Source: Liolophura sinensis (taxonomy: Eukaryota > Mollusca > Polyplacophora > Chitonida > Chitonidae). From it: 64,000 bases of DNA. Position numbers and translations under genes: made by a program. The notes under the pieces were generated by a model that saw only the letters and a list, made by a program, of their open reading frames with translations, did not search any database and had not been told where the DNA came from. Location of the stretch: contig NC_088303.1 of assembly GCF_032854445.1 (NCBI RefSeq), positions 5,961,501-6,025,500 of the forward strand. The letters run 5' to 3'. Shown piece after piece: positions 33,925-41,284 of the stretch (the first letter of the stretch is position 1; each line of letters starts with the position of its first letter).

Positions 33925-35228
33925 AATAGCGTCATGTTCAACATTCGTATACCATTCGTAGTCCGTAAAGGCGTTCCAAGTCGATAATCGCAAGATCCAT
34001 TTCCAAAACAACGTTTAACACTAGCTCCCAAAGACATAGGTATGTAAGAAATTATACAAATAGGAAATAAAGCCGGTAACACACAAGAGAGAAGCTGCCA
34101 TCAGTTTTCAATGATGCCGGGCAGACAGTGGATATTCCAGGCATGAATTCCACATCAAAGTTCAAATTCGTAGTTCATGAATGAGCTCCATATCAAATAA
34201 CAATTAAACAAGGTATCTCAGTCGCGCTTTGATTGCAACTGTTCATAAAGGCCTCATGCAGATGTAATGAGCATGATTGCCTTTACGGCCCCTAGCCCCA
34301 GGTTAAGCGGTATTGGATACAGTTCGAAAATGACGAGAGTTACAGACCTTCACCGAACAGATTGGGATTCAAAAGTAACGGACGATTACGTCTTTCCCGT
34401 GAATATGTAAGGATCTCATATTGCAAAAGGCGCCATCTATGATGTTACACATGACATGCTGGCCTGTATAAAAGCTGTCTACAAGATAGACGGTTACACT
34501 CGGGAAAAGCGCGCGCCATCTATGTTGTTAAATACCATGTATGCGATAGATAACAGCACCGTCTATGTGGTTGATCACAATGCAGATTGCCAGAGATTCT
34601 GAACGCTCTGTCCATACCTGCCAACGAGAGTGTTATATTCATTGTAAAATTTGAGAAACTTAGAATGAAGGCGTTTGATGGAGTATCCTTGACAACCTAC
34701 TATTTGAACTAATAACTTGTGACGCAGATTAAAGTCATCACAGTTTACGCAAGATCTGACAAGTGCTACATCGCGAGATGTGTATACGCCATATGCAGGA
34801 CCCTTTGGTATATTGGTATCTAAATAAGGATAATTTACAATATCAAAATTAAAATTATCCCTTTTGTCGTAAAGGCAGCGTGAAAGGAGACCTTGTTCGT
34901 CTTTGTACAGATATAGATCCAAATAAGATGTACCATCAGGACTATCTGTTATCTCCTTTAAATACAATGAAGGCGGATAGATTTCCTTCACCGCTTCAGC
35001 AATATGGGGATTATTTAACGCCAGTAGATCATCAGTATACCGCTTGGTAAATGAAAAGGATCGAGCTTTAAAGATATTACTTTTAAGTAATTTCTGCACA
35101 TAGTCGTATTCATATGAAAACAGGTATAGTTCTGCCAAAAGAGGCGCACGATTGGTACCTGCTGGAATACCTCTGCACTGTTGGTAAATAGTATCCCCTA
35201 ATTTCACATAGATGTTATTAATGAGAAA
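33925..35228 (-). mobile_element. PLE-2: 5'-truncated Penelope-type element inserted in the LTR
   Basis: It is the reverse-orientation relative of PLE-1. It begins at the codons for FLINNIYVK (residue 500 of the PLE-1 protein) immediately after the first 7 bases of the LTR (TGTCATG) and runs through the whole 3' untranslated part to about 33925, near GACGCTATTATG. The three ATAGATGGCGC-type subrepeats of the 3' part are also present. Sequence similarity to PLE-1 is very high by eye. After its 3' end the LTR continues with ATGTAACAATACATTG, where the uninterrupted 5' LTR has ATGTATTAATACATTG, so ATG may be a short target-site duplication. Confidence 0.85.
34575..35228 (-). pseudogene. PLE-2 reverse transcriptase, C-terminal third
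   Basis: An open frame of about 218 codons corresponds to residues 500-716 of the PLE-1 protein. It keeps motif C (RYTDDLLAL), YLDLYLYKDE and the DKRDNFNFDIVNYPYL block, and ends at the same stop. Motif B differs from PLE-1: GIPAGTNRAPLLAELY here against GIPMGINCVPLLAELY there. Motif A and everything upstream are missing, so it cannot code for a working polymerase. The ATG at 35231-35229 comes from the LTR, not from PLE-2. The reading frame is unbroken, so the insertion is young. Confidence 0.85.
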
Positions 35229-35235
35229 CATGACA

Positions 35236-35250
35236 CCTCCCCCCTTAAAG
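35236..35250 (-). promoter_or_regulatory. Polypurine tract of the Gypsy element
   Basis: Minus-strand AAGGGGGGAGG lies directly before TGTCATG. It marks the priming site for plus-strand DNA synthesis and fixes the 3' LTR start at 35235. Confidence 0.75.
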
Positions 35251-35379
35251 AAAAATCAATGTTCTCAAAGTACTTTGATTTTTACAAGAACTTTAACAAT
35301 TTACCTGGGAGAGCTTCATAATTTGAAAAGGTGGCATTTCAAAGAATTATAGTTATCCACAGTGATTGGGAAAGATTAC

Positions 35380-36270
35380 TGAATATGCAGTTTTAACATC
35401 TAGATAACAGATCAGCAGCAAGATTATTCTTTCCTGAAATGTGTACAATGTCCGGAGAATATGGCTGGAATGTCAAAGACCAACGGAGTAATCTTTGATT
35501 TTTCGTTTTGAATTCTCTAGAAAGACAAGAGGGTTGTGGTCTGTGTAAACGGTTACTTTATGAGGACAGCTGGAAATGTACACTTCAAAATGCTGCACAG
35601 CAGGTATTGGGCCACATGCCTCCTACTCTATGGTGGAGTAATGTTTCTGATGCTTATTTAACTTCTTGGAGAAGTAACTAACAGGCTTTTCTACTCCATG
35701 ATCATCTTCTTGTAACAACACAGCTCCCACCCCAAATGTCACTGGCGTCCACAGCAAGCTTAAAGGGTTTGTCAAAATCCAGCGCTTGAAGGATAGGCTC
35801 ATTTGACAAAATGGCTTTCAAGCTGTCTAATGCTTGCTAGAAAGCTTCCGTCCATTCAAATTTGACATTCTTCTTGAGCAGATGAGTGAGAGGGGCTGCT
35901 ACAACACTGAAGTTAGGCACAAACTTCTGATAGAAGCCACAGACTCCCAAAACTCTGAGGATCTCTTTCTTGGTTGTAGGCACTGGTAGGTCCACTATGG
36001 CTTTTATTTTAGCCTCCCCAGGTACGACTTATCCACCTCCAACCACGTGACCAAGATATGTGACTTTGGCCTTGGCGAACTCACTCTTCTTCAAATTGAT
36101 GATCAGTTGATGTTCTGAAAGTCGTCTAAAGAGTTGAGTCAGGTGGCTGAGGAAGTCTTCCCACGAATGACTGAAGACGATGATGTCATCAATGTAGGCA
36201 GTTGCAAAGTCTAGCCCATTTGCCAAGTGACTGGCCAGTCGCTAGAACGTGGCTGGGGCGTTTTTCATCA
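35380..36270 (-). pseudogene. Gypsy pol: end of RT, thumb and RNase H
   Basis: In minus-strand order: MKNAPATF at the edge of PLE-1, then the RT catalytic motif C in AYIDDIIVFS (36200-36170), NLKKSEF, YLGHVV, the thumb region, LAVDAS of RNase H (about 35760), YFSKKLNKHQ, and YTDHNPLVF (about 35540). In-frame stops follow YLGHVVGGG, lie before ALDSLKA and after HYSTIE, and frameshifts are present in the RNase H part. The reading frame is thus thoroughly broken. It was part of one polyprotein with the piece at 39151-40230 before PLE-1 landed between motifs A and C. Confidence 0.85.
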
Positions 36271-36358
36271 GTTTATCAGTTCATGACTCGGAACAAATTT
36301 ATTTAAATACCATATACGTAGACCTCGCAGTCATGGTAGGAGAAAGTTCAACAGAAAC

Positions 36359-38509
36359 ATGATTCACAAACACGTTACAGTTAGCTATTTAGTAGGACTG
36401 TCGTATGACACCAATAGCATGCATGCTCTACGCACAGTATTATATGCACTGCCATTGAACTTGCTAAAACAGGTCGTTCAAGACGTATCCAATAACATAC
36501 ACAATTTTAATGTTCCACCTCACCTTGTACGTCTGTGTCAAGACATATCGTATTTTCGATTGTATCGCCCTGTAACTACAATTGAAACTCAACACGATCG
36601 ACTCTTTCTGAAGATAAAGTATTTAGACAGTGGCCTTGATTTAATTAACCTACCACGCATCTTTAATGAACCTGATGTTCGTAGTCCTGTGCTTAATCAT
36701 TTTAATATCCAAGAGCCACCTTGCATATCCTATGAGTATACAAAGCCTATCGCTTCCAAAATTTTCAATTATTCCCAGGCCATCAAGGAGTTCGATTTGG
36801 CGACGTATACTTCTGGCGGCTATAACTGTGATTGTGAATCCTCAGTTTTTATCTACGACAAATGTAAACATGTCATGACTGGTGACCTTAATATTATTAA
36901 GAATCATGATCTAAGGAATCTCTTTGTGAGGTGTCCAAAGTATAGAAAAAAGAGTAATGTTAACATTCTATCAAACAAAAAAAATATCATCTCGGCACTT
37001 GAGGAGTATGTTAAAAAATGGTCAAAACGGGAGAAAGTGGATTCTTCGGTACTTAACGATTGGCTTGAGATTGTCAAAAAGAAAGTTAGTTTAACTATAA
37101 ACCGTCTAGGCATTGATGCTCTACCTAAAGTTAAACAGGTGCTGAAGGATCCCACTGTGCAAGAAACACTCGCTGACCTTCATAGTAAATTTGTCATCAC
37201 TGTAGCAGACAAGGCTCCTAATAATGTCATCTTTATTTGCAAGAATTATTATTATCAAATTCTTGTTCAAGAGCTATGCGCATTTACAACGACATCCACG
37301 TATTCTGCTACTACATGTACTCTGGAGGAACTATTTAACAGACACAAAACCTTTCTTAAAGAAAGGCGCATAAATATACCTACCCGTCACACAGAAATAC
37401 CACAACTTTACTGGATTCCTAAAATGCATAAATCCCCATACAAGGCTCGATTTATTACAGGTTCAAGAAGCTGTACCACCAAACTCTTGTCAACCCTACT
37501 TACGAGAGCGTTACAAGAAGTAAAGTCATTTTGGAATAAGTATTGTTGTGCCATAACAAAAAATTCAGGTGTCAACTGCATGTGGATTCTTAACAACTCC
37601 AAACGTCTTACAGAGGAACTCGATGCTCATATGCATATACCGTACAAAGACGTATCCACATGGGATTTCTCTACTCTCTATACTACGATTCCTCACAAAG
37701 ATCTTATTGAAAGAATATCGTCGTTAATTGTCTCGGTATTTACTAAAACTATTCACCGTTACATTAACGTCAGAAGCAATAAGGCTTTCTTTAGTTCTAC
37801 TCTTTATAAAGGTTACCACTCATGGGATGTTACATTATTTATTGAATTACTTGAATTTCTCATTAACAACATCTATGTGAAATTCGGAGATACCATTTAC
37901 GAACAGTGCATAGGTATTCCAATGGGTATCAATTGTGTGCCTCTTTTGGCAGAACTATACCTGTTTTCATATGAATACGTCTATATGCAGAAATTACTTA
38001 AAAGTAATATCTTTAAAGCTCGATCCTTTTCATTTACCAAGCGGTATACTGATGATCTACTGGCGTTAAATAATCCCCATATTGCTGAAGCGGTGAAGGA
38101 AATCTATCCGCCTTCATTGTATTTAAAGGAGACAACAAATATTCCTAATGGTACATCTTATTTGGATCTATATCTGTACAAAGACGAACAAGGTCTCCTT
38201 TCACGCTGCCTTTACGACAAAAGGGATAATTTCAATTTTGATATTGTAAATTATCCTTATTTAGATACCAATATACCAAAGGGTCCTGCATATGGCGTAT
38301 ACACATCTCGCGATGTACCATTTGTCAGATCTTGCGTTAATTGTGATGACTTTAATCTGCGTTACAAGTTGCTAGTTCAAAAACTAGTTTGTCAAGGATA
38401 CTCCATCAAACGCCTTCATTCTAAGTTTCTCAAATTTTACAATGAATATAACACTCTCGTTGGCAGGTATGGACAGAGCGTTCAGAATCTTTGGCGATCT
38501 GCATTGTGA
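36359..38509 (+). CDS. Reverse transcriptase of a Penelope-type retroelement, endonuclease-less
   Basis: A 716-codon unbroken frame. Residues 1-280 form the N-terminal region and include a conserved Cys patch around CDC (157-159), CKHVMTGDLN and CPKYRKK. The RT core follows: VADKAPNNV (about 282), LYWIPKMHKSPYKARFI (about 350-366), motif A WDFSTLYTTIPH (435-446), motif B GIPMGINCVPLLAELY (519-534), motif C RYTDDLLALNN (562-572) and YLDLYLY (601-607). All three catalytic aspartates are present. After DKRDNFNFDI the protein ends at LWRSAL, leaving no room for a C-terminal GIY-YIG nuclease, and none is seen at the N-terminus. I recognise the family from memory as widespread in invertebrate genomes and place it with Penelope-like elements by its RT signatures; the exact clade is uncertain. 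The frame is open back to 36287, which would add about 24 mostly basic residues, so the real start may be upstream of the ATG. It may still be functional. Motif B deviates (ILE and VAL where relatives have Thr and Ala). Confidence 0.85.
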   Translation: MIHKHVTVSYLVGLSYDTNSMHALRTVLYALPLNLLKQVVQDVSNNIHNFNVPPHLVRLCQDISYFRLYRPVTTIETQHDRLFLKIKYLDSGLDLINLPRIFNEPDVRSPVLNHFNIQEPPCISYEYTKPIASKIFNYSQAIKEFDLATYTSGGYNCDCESSVFIYDKCKHVMTGDLNIIKNHDLRNLFVRCPKYRKKSNVNILSNKKNIISALEEYVKKWSKREKVDSSVLNDWLEIVKKKVSLTINRLGIDALPKVKQVLKDPTVQETLADLHSKFVITVADKAPNNVIFICKNYYYQILVQELCAFTTTSTYSATTCTLEELFNRHKTFLKERRINIPTRHTEIPQLYWIPKMHKSPYKARFITGSRSCTTKLLSTLLTRALQEVKSFWNKYCCAITKNSGVNCMWILNNSKRLTEELDAHMHIPYKDVSTWDFSTLYTTIPHKDLIERISSLIVSVFTKTIHRYINVRSNKAFFSSTLYKGYHSWDVTLFIELLEFLINNIYVKFGDTIYEQCIGIPMGINCVPLLAELYLFSYEYVYMQKLLKSNIFKARSFSFTKRYTDDLLALNNPHIAEAVKEIYPPSLYLKETTNIPNGTSYLDLYLYKDEQGLLSRCLYDKRDNFNFDIVNYPYLDTNIPKGPAYGVYTSRDVPFVRSCVNCDDFNLRYKLLVQKLVCQGYSIKRLHSKFLKFYNEYNTLVGRYGQSVQNLWRSAL

Positions 38510-38514
38510 TCAAC

Positions 38515-38660
38515 CACATAGACGGCGCTGTTATCCCTATGTACATATCTACCGCGTACATGGTACTTAACAACATAGATGGCGCTTGTTGTCCAGTGTA
38601 ACCGTCTATCTTGTATGTCATGTGTAACATCATAGATGGCGCCTCTTGTAGCATGAGATC
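38515..38660 (+). repeat. Three ATAGA(T/C)GGCGC subrepeats in the PLE-1 3' region
   Basis: The core GGCGC preceded by ATAGAC or ATAGAT begins at 38524, 38581 and 38639, so the period is 57-58 bp. Flanks (AACAACAT, AACATCAT and GTAACCGTCTATCTTGTATG) are partly shared. The same triplet occurs in inverse orientation in PLE-2 at about 34425-34565. It lies just after the stop codon. Confidence 0.8.
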
Positions 38661-39150
38661 TTTACATATTCACGGGAAAGACGTAATCGTCCGTTACTTT
38701 TGAATCATAATCTGATCGGTTAGGATGTGTAACTCTCGTCATTTTCAAACTGTATCTAATACCGCTTAACCTGGGGCTAGGGGCCGTAAAGGTAGCCATG
38801 CTAATTACATCTGCATGAGGCCTTTATGAACAGTTGCAATCAAAGCGCGACTGAGATACTTGTTTAGCTGTTATTTGATATGGAACTCATTCACGGACTA
38901 CGAATTTGAATTTTGATATGGAATTCATGCCTGGAATATCCACTGTCTGCCCGGCATCATTGAAAACTTAAGACTGCTTTTCTCTTGTGTTACCGGCTTT
39001 ATTTCCTAATTGTATAATTTCTTACATACCTTTGTCTTCGGGAGTTAGTGTTAAACGTTGTTTTGGAAATGGATCTTGCGATTATCGACTTCGAGCGCCC
39101 TTTACGGACTACGAATGGTATAGGAATGTCGGACTTGACGCTTATATTCG

Positions 39151-39620
39151 GAACTGATGAAAACCATCAGGCGTCGCAAACGCTGAAATTTCCTTAGCTT
39201 TGTCCGTCAGTGGTACTCGCGTGGAATGGGGTATGAGTCATCCTTGGTTACGGCATTGACCCGGCGGTAATCAACGCACTGCCTGATCCATCTGGTTTTG
39301 GAATAACCACAATCGGAGAACACCAATTACTCTGACTTGGTTCAATGATGTTATTCTCTATCATGTATTCAATTTCCTGTTGTACCTTCAGGGCCTTCGT
39401 AGGATTGTCGGTATGAATGCTGCTTGATCAGTGGTGATGACCCGACATCCACATCATGTGTTGTTGCGTTGGTACATCCTGGTACATCTGAACATATGGT
39501 CGGATACTGGTTCAGCAACTGGGCAACATCTTCTCTCCGGCTTTTAGGCAAGTGACCCAGAAATAAATCGAAATTTTCCAGAACCGAAGAGTTTTCTAAC
39601 TTTGGATTCAATAGGGCCAC
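39151..39620 (-). pseudogene. Gypsy pol: RT N-terminal part
   Basis: In minus order: NPKLENSSVLENFD, LLNQYPTICSDVPG, THDVDVGSSPLIKQH, then MIENNIIEPSQSNW, SPIVVIPKPDG, a frameshift, VDYRRVNAVTKDDSYPIPR, and then in another frame VPLTDKAKEISAFATPDGF. The roughly 25-30 residues normally lying between SYPIPR and VPLTD are absent, and they include motif A with its catalytic Asp. This RT was therefore dead apart from the PLE-1 insertion. The PLE-1 border lies a few bases beyond PDGF. Confidence 0.8.
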
Positions 39621-39631
39621 TTGAATGGTGC

Positions 39632-40042
39632 CTAAATCACAGGTGTCTTGTTCTTCATGGTTATCCGGTGAGCTTCCGTATCAGTCTGCTGTTCGGCGGC
39701 AAAGGCAGATCTTGAAAATATACCGCTATCGTTTTCCGGATTCTTATCCAACTCTTTAAAGAACGTCTCTGCCAGTATTATGTCCTCCGCCTGCCCAATA
39801 TCTGCAAAGTCTTGTTCCTCGGTGTCCGTTTTTTCCCCCTGGGCTCTGGTTATCACACATGAGGGGAAAATACCTGGGTGTTCGTCCTGTAAACGTTCAG
39901 TTTCAGGTATGTCAACTAGTAAGCTGGAAACATGTGGATTGGCTCGAACTTTTTCACCCGCTAAATCGTTTTCCACCAGAAATGAAACTCCCTCAATTGG
40001 TAAGGTCTTCACGATACCCAATGTTACATCTCCCCTCACCAA
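39632..40042 (-). pseudogene. Gypsy pol: end of protease and linker
   Basis: The frame continues the protease with VKTLPIEGVSFLVENDLAGE, followed by ERLQDEHPGIFPSCVITRAQ and an acidic linker up to TEAHRITMKNKTPVI and a stop. In Gmr1-like elements the linker leads into integrase; here it stops and the next recognisable words are those of the RT. No HHCC zinc finger or DDE core of integrase is present anywhere in the element. Confidence 0.7.
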
Positions 40043-40043
40043 A

Positions 40044-40229
40044 TCAGATTTCAGATGTACTTTCTATAACGGTAAAGATACAAATGCTCCATCTATTCCC
40101 TGTATTAATGCCTGACAATTTGGTTCTGAGAAGCTCCTCCATAAGGGATAGGGATACGCCGGTATTGCGAAGAACGCCGCCACACGACACCTTGCCGTCG
40201 GACAGGAAACTGCTGTATCCCTCGTGCAC
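40044..40229 (-). pseudogene. Gypsy aspartic protease, catalytic Asp replaced
   Basis: The frame reads SFLSDGKVSCGG then LRNTGVSLSLMEELL. Retropepsins have D(T/S)GA at this site; here the sequence is NTGV, so the catalytic Asp has become Asn. A frameshift separates this piece from the rest of the domain at about 40043. The enzyme would be inactive. Confidence 0.65.
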
Positions 40230-40234
40230 ATCCT

Positions 40235-40420
40235 CTATTTGTCACAACTGGCGCCCGGTCTTCCTTCCAACACTACTTCATTCACCGCCAATAGTTTGTT
40301 GTGAGTGACGAACGCTACTGGCTTTTTCTCTGCTCGGCTTTCCCTTAATAGCCAACATTCTGACCGAAGATGACCTCTTTTGTGGCAGAAATGGCATATC
40401 GGAGCAAATGAGCTGTGCAT
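40235..40420 (-). pseudogene. Gypsy gag: nucleocapsid zinc knuckle
   Basis: CHFCHKRGHLRSEC is a perfect CX2CX4HX4C knuckle, which binds RNA during packaging. It is followed by LLRESRAEKKPVAFV, a spacer towards the protease. The frame opens upstream into the rest of gag. Confidence 0.8.
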
Positions 40421-40429
40421 GTCTTTTCC

Positions 40430-40980
40430 TTGAGTCGGCCTTCCTTTAAATAGTGGTCCCGTTTTATTTTTCTGCGGCGTCGACGCTTCCGCCCAGGGCC
40501 CTTTCTTAGAGTTGTTGGTTTACTTGTTGAACGGTCGCTTGGGAGGAAACTGGTTACCCGTTAATTTATGGGTAAGTTCATAGTCATCAGCCATACGTGC
40601 AGCAGACTTAATGTCTTTAATCTTCTGTTCGTCCAGGTGAACTTTGATTTCATTCAGTACACTGTTTTTAAATTCTTCCATGATAGTCATGAGGTACTTC
40701 TTTGAGATTTTCAAATGAGTGTTTCATTTTTAAAGCCCGGTACAAGTTATCAAATAATATTTCTTTTTCCCTTACAAACTCCATGTATGTCTCCCCAGTC
40801 TCCCCAGTCTGTTTCTTTCGTTGCCTAAACTTCTGTCTGTACGCCTCCGGTACTAATTCATAGGCCGCGGTGTCATAGTCCGATGACTGCTCAATCATGC
40901 ACGTCCTGTGCTTTGCCGATAAATGTACTTTGTAATAGCAGAGTCCAATAGTCTTCAGGTCATCCCATAGAATGCAAAAC
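40430..40980 (-). pseudogene. Gypsy gag: capsid region, start missing
   Basis: In minus order: QSSDYDTAAYELVPEAYRQK, then FRQRKKQTGETGETYMEFVR, EKEILFDNL, and after a frameshift at about 40700 MEEFKNSVLNEIKVHLDEQK and AARMADDYELTHK. The spacing of LVPEAYRQKFR to the DEQK helix matches gag of Gypsy elements. The N-terminal part is gone: at about 40980 gag joins directly to the first 49 bp of the LTR. Confidence 0.75.
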
Positions 40981-41029
40981 GCGCTAGGAAATGTACAACT
41001 ATAAACATACAATGTATTAATACATGACA
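40981..41029 (-). repeat. 5' LTR stub (49 bp)
   Basis: Minus-strand TGTCATG begins at 41029 and the stub ends CCTAGCGCG at 40981. It matches the 3' LTR once PLE-2 is taken out. The remaining LTR, the primer-binding site, the leader and the start of gag were lost in one deletion. Confidence 0.75.
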
Positions 41030-41097
41030 ACTGATCCCGGCCTTTCACTCTCCCGCTCTGACTATTCGCGGGCCATCACTTGATCATTCGTTGCGTG

Positions 41098-41282
41098 CCA
41101 ATGGTCTTACACCAATATGGCGTCCATATACCCTTGCCCAACACGTGGGATAGTCTGTCAGTGGTTTGTCTACGGTTGGTTGTTTACCTTGGGGGCTAAG
41201 ATCCATCCACCCATAAAACTGACGACCAATCTGTCGATAAAAAATACTGGAGTATGGTGTTAGGTAACACACAAATTATACG
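41098..41282 (+). mobile_element. SINE-B, 3' half
   Basis: ATGGTCTTACACCAATATGG, CACGTGGGATAGTCTGTC and AAAACTGACGACCA match 1262-1420 and 23725-23840. It lies next to the Gypsy 5' border. Confidence 0.55.
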
Positions 41283-41284
41283 TT

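Larger units (their letters stand above)
36270..39150 (+). mobile_element. PLE-1: near-complete Penelope-type element inserted in Gypsy RT
   Basis: The insertion interrupts the Gypsy RT between FATPDGF (39185-39160, minus) and MKNAPATF (36275-36250, minus). The element has a short 5' part, one open frame (36359-38509; open without a stop from 36287), and about 640 bp of 3' untranslated sequence that is shared with PLE-2 and PLE-3. The 3' edge is close to GACGCTTATATTCGG, where the homology with PLE-2 fades. The exact ends and target duplication cannot be fixed from one locus. It lacks a poly(A) tail. Confidence 0.8.
33382..41029 (-). mobile_element. Ty3/Gypsy LTR retrotransposon (Gmr1-like), dead, with two nested insertions
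   Basis: Read on the minus strand, the remains are: 5' LTR stub (41029-40981), gag without its start (about 40980-40240), protease (about 40230-39930), linker, RT part 1 (39620-39151), PLE-1 insertion, RT part 2 and RNase H (36270-35380), polypurine tract (about 35250-35236), and 3' LTR (from 35235) split by PLE-2. RNase H is followed almost directly by the polypurine tract, leaving no room for integrase downstream. In the Gmr1 group integrase lies between protease and RT, and the wording of the protease-RT linker here fits that group. The space where integrase should be (around 39620-39660) is only tens of bases long, so integrase has been deleted. The outer 3' end (about 33382, next to TGTAACA) is uncertain, and I could not match target-site duplications. 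Confidence 0.8.

Noticed and set aside
33873-34082. A 69-residue minus-strand frame
   Set aside because: It crosses the border between PLE-2 untranslated sequence and the LTR; it is a chance frame.
39859-40308. Plus-strand frames of 149 and 111 codons
   Set aside because: They are antisense shadows of the Gypsy gag and protease region, whose minus-strand words (zinc knuckle, LVENDLAG) are clear.
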